In this document: positions 1 to 11,612 of the stretch, piece after piece
Position numbering within the stretch: position 1 is the stretch's first letter
Layout: each line of letters opens with the position of its first letter
NCBI GenBank assembly: GCA_036925085.1
Contig: JAUPFP010000009.1
Location: forward strand, 1,656,001-1,720,000
Reading direction: 5' to 3'
Length of the DNA: 64,000 bases
From: Brachycybe producta
Lineage: Eukaryota > Arthropoda > Diplopoda > Playtdesmida > Andrognathidae
Notes under the pieces: model-generated
Databases searched by the model: none
The model's input: only the letters and a program-made list of their open reading frames with translations
What the model was told of the DNA's origin: nothing
Position numbers and translations under genes: made by a program

Positions 1-2
1 TG

Positions 3-164
3 CACCTAGCCGTGTCCATGGTGACAAAGAAAGTATACTTGGAGGACGACCTCTTCGAGTCCATGCTCCAACAGAAGTGCATCGAAGCACACATCGGTTG
101 GGCTCTGGGAGAGACTTCATCAGAGGCTCCTGGTATATCTTCCAGTGCCTCTGGGGAAATCTAA
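3..164 (+). CDS. C-terminal end of an unrecognised ORF, cut by the window edge
   Basis: One frame is open from the left edge to a TAA at 162-164 (about 53 codons). It is acidic and leucine-rich at first and becomes Ser/Gly-rich at the end, closing with SASGEI. I do not recognise the family. It is followed by A-rich sequence with no downstream exon that I can see. Since a decayed retroelement follows, it may be the end of a retroelement protein, but a host gene is not excluded. Confidence 0.3.
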   Translation, partial: HLAVSMVTKKVYLEDDLFESMLQQKCIEAHIGWALGETSSEAPGISSSASGEI

Positions 165-1137
165 GACCTCTGCTCCGGAAGTGACGACAATGATCTGCAG
201 TTGGCCACCAACGTTAGTGAGAACCTGAACATGACAAAGTAAACAATAATCCATTAGTGTTTAATCTATGGCCACCAGAGATATAAACACAACAAATCAC
301 CAAAATAAAAACAATAGAAAAATGACAGAAGAATTTGAGAGGAACAACTGAGGACAGTTGTCAAGAAGTGGGAGAGGGGATAAAAGCACACCCCAACGAA
401 TAAATAATCCACAACATCAACAACTCTAAAACAATCTCAAATACCACCAAAACTCAACAAAACTACACAACTTTATTTTTTCCAACATGGTTACCATTTC
501 AACAAAATTCACCAAGACCACGTGGCTTCAAAAGAACTTTCAACCATGTGGTGCCTCCAAAACAATACAATAATAAACCTCGAGTCAAGGACTTCCAAAA
601 CAAAAAAGAACCGCCAAAAAAGGGACATAAAAAGAAGACACCATATCCCCTTGTTATGGGTGGACGTCAATGACCCCGACAGTCAACAAAAAACTTCAAA
701 GAGAACATCATGACTAGGGGCCTGACATACAGGGGATTACAAGACACTGCAAAAGAAAACAAGAACACAAAATGGACACCCTCGCAATTAAATCATAAAA
801 AATTCAGAACCTGTCACCTTACCAATTAAATAAAATTTTAGAAAATCAACACCCTCCAAATTACGACAAAAAATAAATAGAGATACATTAGTGACCTTGC
901 TGACCCATCTATCTCTTTTTTGGAAAATACATTAAAGAGAGGGGGAGAAAATTAATGGCCAATTTCACACCTTGGTGCGAGAAAAATAACGGCCCTTCTC
1001 CCCTAGGACTCTTTAAACAAACAAAAGAAAGTGCAAAATAGTAAAACAATTGGATCAACACCTTAAGATGGTGAATTTGTGTTTGTGTCTTCAGCCTTGT
1101 GTGCCTGCCTTTTCATGTCTCTTCAATAACATAGTGA
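165..1137. other. A-rich stretch with no recognisable gene
   Basis: A-rich, CAA/AAC-biased sequence. The only open frame (522-713, plus) is short and Lys/Arg/Ser-rich, as expected by chance in this composition. I see no splice-flanked exon, terminal repeat or RNA gene here. Confidence 0.4.
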
Positions 1138-2911
1138 TTGGGCAAAGATCTGTTATCATCAAGAAGTTTTAACTACCAGCAGCGGGACACCAAGAACTTT
1201 ACAACAGTGTCAGGTAGAGGATCATGGATGGGTAGTAGAAGAATATCTTCTACTTCCTCTAGTGATGATGCCATCACGAGTGGGCAGTCACTGCTGAACC
1301 ACTCTCACCTGCACCTACTACGTACAACAAACGAGTGGCGGGAACCGCCAGTGAGCCAACAACTAGGAGAGTCGCCCACCACCACATCGAGGTGCCACAC
1401 CTGCTGAGAGCCAGACAATTTCAATCGGTGCGGAGAGAAGCACCTCCGACCCAACATTAGACGCCAAGCTAATGTGCGACGCGAGGGGAACCCGATGATC
1501 CAAGTAGTATCTTGCCCTTCGATGTCACCACATTCAAACACCACTGGGAGGAGCGCGAAGAGTTTATTGACATCAACAACATGCCATGGGGTGTCACTCA
1601 AGAGTTCGGGGACAGCCTTGCCCCTGGACAGATGATTCCTGGTGAAACTGCACCAAGAGGAAAGCACGGGGGTGGTGGATCAATACCCACCCCTTCGAAG
1701 AAGAGCAGCAACGGTTACAACAGGCCGTTGCACACCAGGCCGCAAAGGATCGAGTTTGCGGGAAAGAGGACCTCGAGTACCTCCATGCAATTTGCCTGTG
1801 TCTTGGTGAGTTGGGCCTTCCTTGTTTGGGGCAACTCCCCTTGTTGATGCCACCACTTGTTCAAGTCACCTCACCAACACAAACAAATTCTACATCTGCA
1901 TCGCCCTTTCTGCCATCCACATCTTCCTCTCTCTGCATAACACCACCAGAGCCATTCTGGTATCAAGAGTTGATGTCCATGCCAGTTGCACCGCTCAACT
2001 CGCCAGCACTCTCCACATTGTCCATAATGCCACCACCTCCTCTACATACACCACTCTCCACCCTGCCTGCAGTGCGATGCACCATGCCACCATGTGAAGA
2101 GGCCACTGCATCAATTACAAAACCTTTGTCTGTAGTGGTAATCCAGGGACCGGCTGTCACCAAGGCTTCCACAGGGGCCCGCCCAAAGCAGCCTCAGCAA
2201 ATCCATGGGGACCACCACTCTCCACCCCTTACAACCACATTGCTCTCTGCCTTGCCACTCTCAGCATGATGCCAACCTCAGAGAAGGAGCCACCAGGAGC
2301 AACATGGGCCCTCAAAATATGGTCCTCCTCTACATGATGACTCCTCCCGAAGGGCAGCTCCACCACCCCAGGATATTCGTATCCATCTGAACCGGAATTA
2401 CCGCCACATCTACCAAGGTCGACCACACCCTGCTCCCGAGCATTCAGCTCCGTGCCGCTCTCCTCCGCCACCTCTGGGGCACCCTCCTGGAAATACCATG
2501 CAAGTGCCTCCTACACCTCCGCCTTCCGCCGACCACACATCATTTTTACAGAAGTAGAAAGTTTTCACGGACCTTCTGCAGGGCATGATGCAAGATGGGG
2601 TGACCCAAGAGAAGCATTGGGCCTCCCACCAGGTACCGGCAAACCACCAGAAGTGTGAAGCAGAGGAGCTGCATCCAAGCGACAGTGACAACAAGCCCAA
2701 GACATGGCCTGGTCCACATTACATCATGCTAGACAAACCACAGGTGCCACCGGCCACCCTCGGCAAAAGGCTCCTCAACAACTGGTGGGTCACTTGGCAG
2801 TATGGAGTGTGCTCTGCTAACACCCTCTACATGGGACACTGTGTTGGAGGAAGGGTTCCCAAGATTAGAGCTTCCTCCCAGGGAGCAATATATTGTGGGG
2901 CTCTCCCGTAA
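1138..2911 (+). pseudogene. Decayed gag-like retroelement region
   Basis: Open segments move between plus frames (1138-1407, 1512-1847, 1811-2269, 2452-2658, 2585-2911), as in a frameshifted single ORF. Around 1694-1800 a Gln/Glu-rich, coiled-coil-like segment reads through a leucine-rich stretch into a long Pro/Ser/Thr/His-rich region. The base composition is much more GC-rich than the flanks. The nearby polypurine tract and LTR suggest the gag portion of an LTR element, but I see no zinc knuckle, protease or RT motif. A decayed Pro-rich host gene is the alternative. Confidence 0.35.
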
Positions 2912-3224
2912 GATGAGCTTCTTCATCGTGATTGTGTTCCCCAACCGATAAATCATCGAGACCAGCATGTATAAAAATATTTATTCCGTTATTTTCCGGA
3001 AAATCAGGTACCATATTCTAATAGGTATTCGCCACTTGGCAAATTTGTAATATTAATTATGTTCATCCTTTTATTTTTCAGCCTTCTTATACGTTATCTT
3101 ATATGCCGTCTTGAAATATACCTCTGTACAAGGTGCGTGCATGTCCCCCATTCCCCACCTTATGTAACTTGGACCTGCCACCTTTGACTGGAGTACGTGG
3201 CTGGAGTATGAGGATTTACTCCAA

Positions 3225-3239
3225 GCAAAGTTGGGGGTA
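3225..3239 (+). other. Possible polypurine tract
   Basis: A purine-rich run (AAAGTTGGGGG) sits immediately 5' of the TGTACC start of the LTR-like repeat. This is where the plus-strand primer of an LTR retroelement is expected. If correct, the adjoining repeat is a 3' LTR and the sequence to its left is the internal domain. Confidence 0.4.
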
Positions 3240-3635
3240 TGTACCAACCAGTAACTTGTGATCCCGCCAAAACCATAGCCTGGGGGTTAAACAGCTCATG
3301 CTTGTCCCTCCCTCCTTCTCAAAATTAATATTCAAGTGGCGGATCGATGGTCACTTGGACCTGGTTACACCTCGGAGGTGTACACAGGTCCAAGGTATAA
3401 AAAGACCATGTTCCTCTTTGTTCTTCATCCACTCTTGCTCAACTTTAGTACTATGCTGATTAACATATCCGTATCGCATCATGGGCCCGTGGACGCACCT
3501 TTAATAATTCCTATTCATTCTTGTAACAATTCTTGTATTGTAGACAAGAATGAATAAAAGTGTTTGCAATATGAAACTGCGTTGTCTTTTGTGTCAAAAC
3601 TAATCCTTCTCAGAGATCCAGAAGGAGCAACAACA
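3240..3635 (+). repeat. LTR-like repeat, copy 1
   Basis: Begins TGTACCAACCAG and ends GCAACAACA, giving TG...CA ends. It contains a TATA box (TATAAAAA at 3396) preceded by an inverted repeat whose arms read CTTGGACCTG and CAGGTCCAAG. Near the 3' end an AATAAA lies inside GAATGAATAAAAG. Related copies lie at about 20044 (plus) and 55506-55959 (minus). Similarity to the 55.5-kb copy continues about 170 bp beyond this end, so either the true LTR is longer or both copies keep leader sequence. Confidence 0.6.
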
Positions 3636-3810
3636 TCTTCCAACCAAGAGGAAGATGCACATCAATGGCGGCCAGAAGAGATGGTAACCATCCTTCTGAG
3701 CAGATTACACCTTTACGCAGAAGGATGACTACAATCCATCACCATCCGACTACTTCTATAGCTCGAATCTTCTCCGTGCAGCCACCACGTGATCAAGAGA
3801 AGAGATTTAT
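3636..3810 (+). repeat. Leader-like sequence shared with the 55-kb LTR copy
   Basis: The sequence just 3' of LTR copy 1 matches, in reverse complement, the sequence at about 55325-55505 next to LTR copy 3. A shared stretch reads TAGCTCGAATCTTCTCCGTG. This is expected for the 5' leader of an LTR element, but no clear primer-binding site is visible. Confidence 0.4.
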
Positions 3811-4254
3811 AAGCATATAATCATAGCAATCTGCTTAAGACGCCGGCCATTCGAGAGTGGTGATATTTTGGTTTAACCATTCATTATTTACGTTACTGTA
3901 GTACACTGGTACATTTTCTTTTCTTTAATCCGTTAGTAAACACTCTCATAACGTTGTCTGATAATAAACATTATTTTTTTGGTTGAAAGGAAGGAAAAGC
4001 TACTCAATACAAGGGACACTAAACACTTCTCATTTTGTTAGGCTCCCACCACCAAACATTCTGAGCGGGAAAAATTCAATCTTGATGATCTTGAAGTTTT
4101 TTTTTCCTTTTTTTCTTCATATTGGAAGGATGTCAGGAAAAACCCACAATATATTTTTCTAATCAAAATTTGGCAGTGGGTGAGCCTAATGATATGGGAA
4201 ACATTTAGTGTCTTTGGAATGAGTAGCATAGTTTTTGAAATGCATAGCTTAGGA
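3811..4254. other. Noncoding stretch
   Basis: AT-rich. The segment around 3817-3890 (CAATCTGCTT, GCCGGCCATTCGAGAGTGGTGATATTTTGG) is matched in reverse complement at about 9590-9700, beyond the 5' end of the LINE. No exon is apparent. Confidence 0.35.
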
Positions 4255-4285
4255 TTCAATTCAATTCAATTAAATTAAAAACATC
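4255..4285 (-). repeat. 3' microsatellite tail of the LINE
   Basis: ATTCAATTCAATTCAATTAAATT on the plus strand is a short tandem tail immediately 3' of the last LINE-coding segment. Such tails, rather than poly(A), are usual for CR1/L2 elements and fix the 3' end and orientation. Confidence 0.7.
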
Positions 4286-4299
4286 ACGACTGATTGTCA

Positions 4300-4935
4300 T
4301 TATTTAAAAAATAAGACATCATCATGAAATTGAAATCGTCCTAAAAAAGAACTATTCACAGGAAGAGAATTCCATAGTCTAATAACATTAGGAAGAAAAG
4401 ACCAAAAATATGCATCAGTCCTAGCCATGAATTCTTTGAACATTTTTGAATGCCCAAATCTACCTTTACGAGGATTTCTAGTTAGTAAACCATTAAGCAG
4501 GGTAATGTTATCACAAGACAGCAAACATCCCAGAAGAGCAAGGCTTTGCTCATTTCTTCGGCCTGCTAATGATTCCCATTCTAGCTCTTGGAGCATAGAC
4601 AATACGCTGTCAGTATACGCATACCGTCCCTTTAGAAATCTTGCAGCCCTATGCTGCACCATTTCTATTTCTTGTTTTAGATTATTTCTAAATGGGCTCC
4701 AAATTGGGGAACAATATTGTAAGACAGGTCTAACTAGGGTAAAGTAACAGACCTTCTTTACATTTTCTTTACACTGTGTAAGGGTGCGTTGGACAAACCG
4801 CAGCCTTTGATTAGCTTTGGCAACTGCTTTGGTTATATGATCTTTCCAAAGCATGTCCTTGGACAAGGTTAAGCCAAGATATTTGATGGTATCAACATGG
4901 GTTAGCTGAACATCTCCCATTGTGTAATCTGCCAT
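4300..4935 (-). pseudogene. LINE reverse transcriptase C-terminal domain
   Basis: An open segment of 211 residues carries the typical post-RT thumb and C-terminal region: IKYLGLTLSKDMLWKDHI, then LVRPVLQYCSPIWSPF, IEMVQHRAARFLKGRY and LWNSLP near the end. These are hallmark motifs of CR1/jockey-type RT. Its N-terminal side is cut exactly where the solo LTR is inserted, and the coding sequence resumes at 5709. A very similar, more decayed copy lies at 59526-60157. Confidence 0.85.
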
Positions 4936-4936
4936 G

Positions 4937-5704
4937 TGTAATGACCCGCATGGGCGCTACAATGACCCCGGCAAGTTTTGTTTCACTTACCGCCGCTTGA
5001 CTCCCTTGGGACGGGATCCTAGCGCGGACCAGCCCTCCTCTTGCACCCGTTCGTGCCACGGGTAATGCCGAGCGGAAGTCTTCTCCGACGATCGACGGTC
5101 CACTGGCCGACGAACACGACGGAGAACCCACGGTGAACCCCCGGTGGATCTCACCGTGGGTGACGACGCGCAGCACCGGCCGACAAGACGAAAAACATGC
5201 CGGACCAGGACAGCGATGTACCGGTGCACCCCACCGGCAAACCCCCACCCTCCTCGCGGTAACTTCCCCGATAACTATGCAGAATATAATAATGACACGG
5301 ACACAGAGGTGAGTGAAAATAAAAGATATATAATTTATTCAATAATAAATTATCAGAACACTCACTGATTAAGATGATGCCTCTCCTGGTTAATTCAGCC
5401 AGGAGGAGAGGTCAGTGACCTCCACACACAAAGAAAACAAGTGATGAATGGTGGTCGCCATCTTGGCCACCTGAAGAAGAGGAGCACAAAAACACATGTG
5501 CACTGCACATCTAGGGTTTCACTCACTGTCCAGATAATAATGGCCACCGCCATTATATATCACCCCCAGGCTGCTCCACCTGGGAGAGGATAGTGACCCT
5601 TGCTGGCCATTTTGTTGTCTGCCTGGCAACCAATTTGAGGTGCCTAGTACACGACAGCAGGTATTTAGTTTTGCTCTCCAAGAGAGCAAAACTGGGTCAT
5701 CACA
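4937..5704 (-). mobile_element. Solo LTR inserted in the LINE
   Basis: On the minus strand this segment runs from TGTGATGACCC to GGGTCATTACA and is flanked by CATG on both sides (4933-4936 and 5705-5708). It splits the RT reading frame, and the two sides join into a continuous LINE. A TATATAATGG box and a later AATAAATTATATATC signal lie in the expected promoter and polyadenylation order. TG...CA ends plus a 4-bp duplication and no internal genes indicate a solo LTR left by recombination. Open frames inside it (for example 4892-5248) are not genes. Confidence 0.8.
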
Positions 5705-6790
5705 CATGCATGATTCTCGCTTTCGGGAAACTCGCATAACATTGCATTTACTCCTATTCAGTTGTAAATGCCACTCAGAGCACCACTCTTCAACACTGTC
5801 TAGATCTCTTTGGAGGACTTCACTATCCTCATTATTCCTAATCCTCGTGTAAACAACAGCATCATCTGCAAACAAATGCATCGTACTGTTGCATCTGTCT
5901 GCCAGATCGTTTATGAACAGAAGGAAAAGCAGTGGTCCAAGAATGCTACCCTGAGGTACACCAGATGTAACTTTAGCCCAGTCTGATATAGCGCCATCAA
6001 TTTGGACTCGCTGTTGTTATTTGATAAGAATGATGATGTCCACAAAATTACTTGTTTATTTAAGTTAAAAGTCATCATTCTTTTAATTAGTAGTGAATGC
6101 TTCACTGTATCAAATGCTTTTGCAAAACCTAAAAATACCAAGTCAAATTCGCCCTTACTATCCAAGCCAGATTGTATGTCTTGGATGAATAGTGCTAGCT
6201 GGGTATCACATGCTCTGCCTTTTCGAAAACCATGCTGGGTTTCATGAATTAATTTATTGGTTTTTTAAATGCTTGATTGTATTAGAAAAAATTATATGCT
6301 CGAGAGTTTTACAAACAATGGAGGTCAGAGAAATGGGTCTATAGTTCTTTGGACAATTTGTATCTCCTGTTTTAAGAATTGTGCAGATATTTGCTTGCCT
6401 CCATGCCATAGGCAGTATACCACTATCAAGGGAATCTTGGAAAAGTTTACTTAAAAAAGGGCTAACTTCTGTGGCCAGCTCCTTTAGCAATCTTGGCAAG
6501 ATTTCATCTGGACCAGTTGATTTATTAACATCTAGATTACAAAGCAAATTTTGTAATCCAGTGGAGTTTATGATTATATCAGGCATGACATGAGATAAGG
6601 TGCCAAGTTGAGGTTCCTCATCGCCATTATTAGCATGAAAGACACTTTGGAAATAGTCATTAAGTGTGTTTGCAATAACCTGCTTGTTTGTACAGACATC
6701 ACCAAGTGGTGTTATAATGGAAGTTATATTATTTGGAATTTTGTTGAGATTTTTTACATATTTCCAGAACAACTTGGGATTTTTATGGAG
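5705..6790 (-). pseudogene. LINE reverse transcriptase catalytic core, broken
   Basis: Segments in order on the minus strand: 6254-6772 holds the template-contacting motifs (STGPDEILPRLLKEL, NYRPISLTSIVCKTLE). 5911-6165 holds motif A as FLGFAKAFDTVKH, where the catalytic Asp normally found before FAKAFD is Gly (a GGT codon). 5705-5881 holds motif C FADD. Frames are interrupted by stops between the segments. With motif A lost and the frame broken, this copy cannot encode active RT. Confidence 0.85.
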
Positions 6791-7403
6791 TGACCCCTAA
6801 GAGTACCCCTAAGACATTATTAGTAAAGTTTAAGTGTTCTTTTTAAGCAAGCTTTTCACAAGACATCACTGGGAATTAAACTGCAATTTAATAGTATCAT
6901 TCATTTCATTTTAATCTTCATTTTAGATCTAAATTTGCATTGTTTACGAAAAGCGCGGCGTATCTCAGTGGTGTACCAAATTGGTTCCAAGCTTGATTTT
7001 ACATTTTTGAATGGGATAAATTTATTTATGCCATTAAAATGACACTGACAAACAATGACCACTGTTGGTTTACATCTTTTGATAGTCCACTTTTATTTTT
7101 ATTTTTCAGTTCATTTGTTACAAAGAGCTTAAAATTAGCCCAATCAGCTTTATTGTACTGTAGAACTTTTCGGGGAGCTGATTGGAGTTTTTCGAATTGG
7201 GTGGAAAATTCTTAGTAAATCATTTTGTGATAGCTTATGCAATCAGCAATTTCAATTGATTTGACATTTTCTGGGGTGTTCGTAAAAACTAGATCTAGAA
7301 TATTAGCTGTTTTGGTGCAGAGTGTAGGAGTTTGCACTAGTTGATCCAGGGAATATGTGCATACACCATCAAGCAGTATATCTATTAATTTATTGCTAGG
7401 GCA
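6791..7403 (-). pseudogene. LINE region between endonuclease and RT
   Basis: Minus-strand reading, with interruptions, gives NILDLVFTNTPENV, which matches the endonuclease C-terminal LDLVLTN motif. It then runs through a diverged linker towards RT. Several stops and shifts are present, so no long frame remains. Confidence 0.6.
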
Positions 7404-7862
7404 CTAGGAGTCAACAGTATAATTTTTCCAATTTATTCCAGGAAGGTTAAAATCCCCACCAATGAGAACTGATGCATGTTTGTGGGTAGAAAATAAGGAA
7501 TCTAAACATTTTCTAAATTGGAGTAATTCCTCCTCGTCATTTGAAGGTGGGCGATAGAATGGAAAGAAACTTTTTCTTCCATTATGAAGTGAGATGCTAC
7601 AACAAACTGCCTCGCAATGACCTTCATAATGGAATTCTCTTTTTGATGTTAGGTTTTTATTGATAGCAAGAAAAACATCTCCACCTTTGATTAAGTTCCG
7701 ATCTTTTCGGAATATGTTAAATTGTTGGGAGAAAACCTCCACGGATGAAACATCTTCAGTTAGCCATGATTCACTACCAAAGATAATGTCGGGATTATAG
7801 CTTTCTATAGCTTCTCTAAACTGAATTACTTTATTTTTTATACTTCTGCAATTGATTAACAT
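7404..7862 (-). pseudogene. LINE apurinic-type endonuclease domain
   Basis: 152 codons of the EEP/APE endonuclease: INCRSIKNK at the start, the catalytic-Glu motif as GSESWL, then KGGDVFLAI, FYRPP and GGDFNLPGINW. This is the nicking nuclease used for target-primed reverse transcription. It stops prematurely after TVDS, where a full domain would continue into the SDH motif. Confidence 0.85.
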
Positions 7863-8017
7863 TTTTAAAGATTTATTTATAAGCTTGTTTTCTTTTTTGG
7901 TCAGAGGAACTGTCTTAGAAGTAATTTTTTTGTTAGAAAGTTGGGTTTCTTTTTGAATAACTATTTTAGGTACAGTAACTAGATTTGATTTCTTCCTAGA
8001 ATCAGGGCATTTAGAGA
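7863..8017 (-). other. Junction between LINE ORF1 and ORF2
   Basis: A short Lys-rich reading between the esterase ORF and the endonuclease. It probably contains the natural ORF1 stop and ORF2 start, blurred by mutation. Confidence 0.4.
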
Positions 8018-8971
8018 TTAGAAGTTTCCCTGGACTTCACTACAAAACAATTTCCAGAGAACAGAGCTCAATACATCCTTACCGGCTGCAGTCAAGTGAA
8101 AGCCATCACGCAGATAATACTTATCAGGTGCTTTAAGAAGCTCCCGAGAAGCATCCGCAAATGAATAACCAGCACTACGACAGAGAAGAGATAATTCTTG
8201 TGAAATCTGCTGAACTGCAGGGTTTGGATAAAAAGAACCCCTAGCATCACGCTCAAAACATAGCAGGACAGTAGAAATCACAATCCTTGCACAAGGTCTG
8301 ATGCGTTTTACCTCTCTAGAAAAGTGTTTAAGTCTCTCAGCTATCCCCTTTGGCGCATCCATCTAGAGATTATTAGTGCCGGCATACACAACTACAACAG
8401 GGTTAAGGCTACCTTTGTTCAGCACTGCCTTAACTCGAGTAGTTAAATGCTCAACACGTGTGCCTGGATAGCACCACGTAGTTGACTTCCCAGTTTTGCC
8501 GACCCTAACACCTCGAACGATACTGTCACCAATGAGGTGCACATCGATAGGCTTACCAGTTTGCGGGCTATAATTAGTGGATGTTGAGGCAGGAATATTC
8601 TTAACCTCAGACAGCACACCAAATCGGTTACCACCCATGGTAGCAGAACTACCATTAGCCACGACACTGGCAAAGCTTTTTCTCTGTGGCCGAGATCCTT
8701 TGCCTTTGACCACCATCCATCCGTCTCCTGTCTGGGCTGCCTGATTCTTAACTACCAAGTCAGTTCCTACAGATACATTGGATGAAATGCCAGGCACAAC
8801 ATCACTCGACTGGCATGCAATCTCATGAGTCACTGTAGGGTGAGCATTGCAATGCCGAAAGAACAATTCCTTCAACTCAGCAACCTCCTTCTGCAAACAG
8901 GCGATATCACGGGATGCCTGCACTGGACGAGTGGAAGGAGCACCAGGTGGGGTCAAAGTCTTAAGAGGCAT
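8018..8971 (-). pseudogene. LINE ORF1 with SGNH esterase domain
   Basis: One frame of 954 bp broken by a single in-frame TAG between 8363 and 8362. The N-terminal part has a coiled-coil-like stretch (CLQKEVAELKELFF). The second half is an SGNH/GDSL hydrolase: block I LIGDSIVRG with the catalytic Ser, block III YAGTNN just before the stop, and block V DGFHLTAAG with Asp and His. Esterase ORF1 proteins are known from CR1/L2-type LINEs. The start Met lies just 3' of a CATAGTTAAAACG leader. Confidence 0.85.
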
Positions 8972-10045
8972 AGTTAAAACGATAATAAAGCAAGAAAGAG
9001 CCTAATAATTTTAGAGAAGAAAAAAGCGTCGACGTTAAGCGTCTTTTTTTAAACTTTTTTGGCCTAAAGTGGAGTTTTGATTTGAAAATGCGTTATCTCA
9101 GAAAGTCCGATTTTGATTCTGCTTTTACCAGCGTGTTAGGCACGCTGAGATCTACAATATTGTATAAATAAACAAAGTTTGGTTAGGGAATTTGTTGCGT
9201 TTTGTGTAAAAAATGCGCACAAACAAAAGAAACAAAGAAAAAGGAGACAAAGGAAGTAGTGTCCTAAACTAAAATCGCTCTAACTCAAACAATACTTATC
9301 CAAATAGGAATCCGATTTCACCATTGTATTCAGGAGACAAAACACTATTAAAAACACTTTACTATACCCTCCGATGACAAGTTTAAATTAGTAAAATAGC
9401 CAAAAAATTGGGAGACAAGAAAAAACGTGCTTCTCCTTATGATGCTTAGTGGATTCATTTCAACCAAAACAAATATCATTTATCAGACAATGTTGGGAGG
9501 ATATGCACTGCCTTAAAAAACATCGATTCCCTAGCATTAGCTAAGTATTCGAGCACCAGTTTGCTCCAGTAACCTAACAAAGAAATGGTTACGAAACCAA
9601 AATATCACCACTTTCGAACGGCCGAAATGTTCCCTCAACTTAAATCCTTTAGAGAACATTTAGTACATCACCATACATGATGAATAAGCAGATTGCCATG
9701 ATAATGATACATTAGTAGAGCTGAAAAGTGCCACTTTACCTACTTCAGGCAGAATTTCTGTAAATTTGCAGTATGTAGAAAAGAATGTTTTCAGTTATTT
9801 CAGGACAGTTGTATATTTTATTAATTTTAATGTTACTGTTGTGTTCAGTATTTTATTTTGTCACTGTAATAAAAGTGAAAAGTTTCTTAGTGCGTTTATA
9901 ATTATGAAAAGGTCATTTTCCAGTTTTTAACTCTTTTTAAATTTTACCTTTTTAAAAAAATTTGTTTTCTGCCTAGCAGAAAATTTATAATATAAGATTC
10001 TCTCTTTATGTTGAAAATTTAAGGCTAATCAATCAACAATCTACT
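8972..10045. other. AT-rich noncoding stretch, partly LINE leader
   Basis: The first part may be LINE 5' UTR. Around 9590-9700 the sequence matches 3817-3890 in reverse complement. The rest is AT-rich with no long frame, exon or terminal repeat that I can support. Confidence 0.35.
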
Positions 10046-10049
10046 ATAG

Positions 10050-10420
10050 GTCTGACTAAAGCAAAATAACAAACCCCCTTTTACATTTTCTTTACAATAT
10101 TTGAGGGTGCATTGGAGAAAATGCAGCCTGTGGTTAACTTTACTGACTGCATTGGTTATGTGTTCTTTTCAAAAGCATGTCATTCGATATGGCCTGAAAG
10201 GTTCCCGCTTTTGAGATACTCATTTAGTTGTAGATGCCACTCAGAGCACCACTCTTCAACACTGCGAAGTTCCCTATAGATTTCAATGTCCTCACTGCCC
10301 CTAATCCTTCTGTAAACAACAGCATCATCAGCAAATAAACACATCGTATTGCTGCACTTACCTGCCAGATCGTTTATGAACAGAGGGAAAAGCAGTTGTC
10401 CGATATACCTGCACCCACAG
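10050..10420 (-). pseudogene. LINE RT fragment with FADD motif
   Basis: Minus-strand reading includes QLLFPLFINDLA, then MCLFADDAVVYRRIRGSED and VEEWCSEWHLQLN, which are RT motifs B to D of the same LINE family as 4255-8971. On the low-coordinate side it jumps to sequence matching the later KDHITKAV region, so it is an internally deleted remnant. Confidence 0.75.
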
Positions 10421-11612
10421 GTATAAAGTGCCGGCACGATATTCACGATATAGGACCGTGGACACCGCAATTAAAATCGTATTTTATCTCGTGTTACTAT
10501 TGAAATCCATTCTTGTAACCTGGTGGCTGTGTAATATAAGTGTTAATCAATCATTTCGTCGTCTGAAAACCATAAATCAAAAACGAGCTCCATGGCAGCT
10601 TCAAACTGACCAATTATTTTTTTTTTAAATGCAAGCCTACCACAGGAATAATCTTCCAGTGAATAGTAATTAAACTATCATTCCAGTTCCTAACACTTGC
10701 ATTCAATTTCCACGATATAACACACATATAAGCAATGTGGAGCTAAATAGCGAGTGTCAGTACTAAGTAGTGAAATGCATGCACATACCATATAATTAAT
10801 GTAGTGGCCACAGAAGTTATAATTGGACCACCCCCCTTCTCTTACGATATTAAGCAGTCCATAAATACAAAGTGATTGGCGCCTGCCGCCTGAAGTAACC
10901 TATCTGTCCGTGGAGAAGCTTCACGTCGCAGTAGCAAGTTGCGGCACTACTGCCAATTGCAACACATCGTCTTAATGTGGTAGAAAGGACTGCTTGAGGT
11001 AGTGGACAATCACTACACATCACATGCATGAGATCGCGGATTTGTGGTATGGGCTTTAGTGTCGCTTCTAAAGCCGGGTTCCGAATAGAACAGAACCACG
11101 AACCAAACAATGTTCGCGAACAGTGCGGACGGTTTTCCAAACATTTCAGTAACAAAATTTGTTCATCGTTTTGTTCGGCACCAATCCACCAGTTGCTGGT
11201 TTTTGCCCTTCACATCAAAGGAAGTTTGTGTTCAAGCCAGGAGTAGTTTGGACGTCTCAACGAACATTTCCCCCAAACTCTTGAAGCACAACTGAGATAG
11301 ATGGAAACATTGAGGTTACCAATTGGGAACACGTTGCGAACCTGTTCTGTTCAACTTTGGACACTCCGGCCACAGTGAACAGAACAACGAACATGTTCTT
11401 TGGAAATGATAGTGAACAGTGTTCAGGTTTGTTGTTCTGTTCTAATCTGGATCCGCTAAAAATGCAAAATAATGAGTTCGAAAATCAGCTGTTCATAAAA
11501 TTTGGGTGTGTGAGAGTGGACTTCGAGCTCACTCTCAGGAGAGGTGCAAGGGGGGGGGAGGTATAAAGGGGAGGAGGGACGGTTAAGAACCAAGGACCAA
11601 AAAAAATAAATA
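10421..11612. other. Noncoding stretch between LINE fragment and Tigger-like element
   Basis: No exon or element with clear ends. Between 11100 and 11440 the motifs GTTCGCGAAC, TTTGTTC and GAACAACGAACATG recur in both orientations, suggesting an old palindromic element rich in GAAC/GTTC. Short frames here look fortuitous. Confidence 0.35.

Larger units (their letters stand above)
4255..8971 (-). mobile_element. CR1/L2-like LINE, nearly full length, inactive
   Basis: Read on the minus strand, this element has ORF1 with an SGNH esterase domain, then an apurinic-type endonuclease, then reverse transcriptase and its C-terminal domain. It ends in a short tandem tail of AATTG/AATTC units (plus strand 4255-4282). 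That order and the esterase ORF1 match CR1/L2-type non-LTR retrotransposons. It is broken by a solo LTR, by stop codons in ORF1 and ORF2, and by a change in RT motif A, so it is an old nonfunctional copy. Related fragments occur at 10.1 and 59.5 kb. Confidence 0.85.

Noticed and set aside
4892..5368. ORFs within the solo LTR on both strands
   Set aside because: They lie in a GC-rich part of an LTR that interrupts the LINE and have no recognisable domain.
6950..6990. GCGCGGCGTATCTCAGTGG, which resembles a tRNA-type promoter A box
   Set aside because: It lies inside LINE coding sequence, and no B box or cloverleaf could be drawn.
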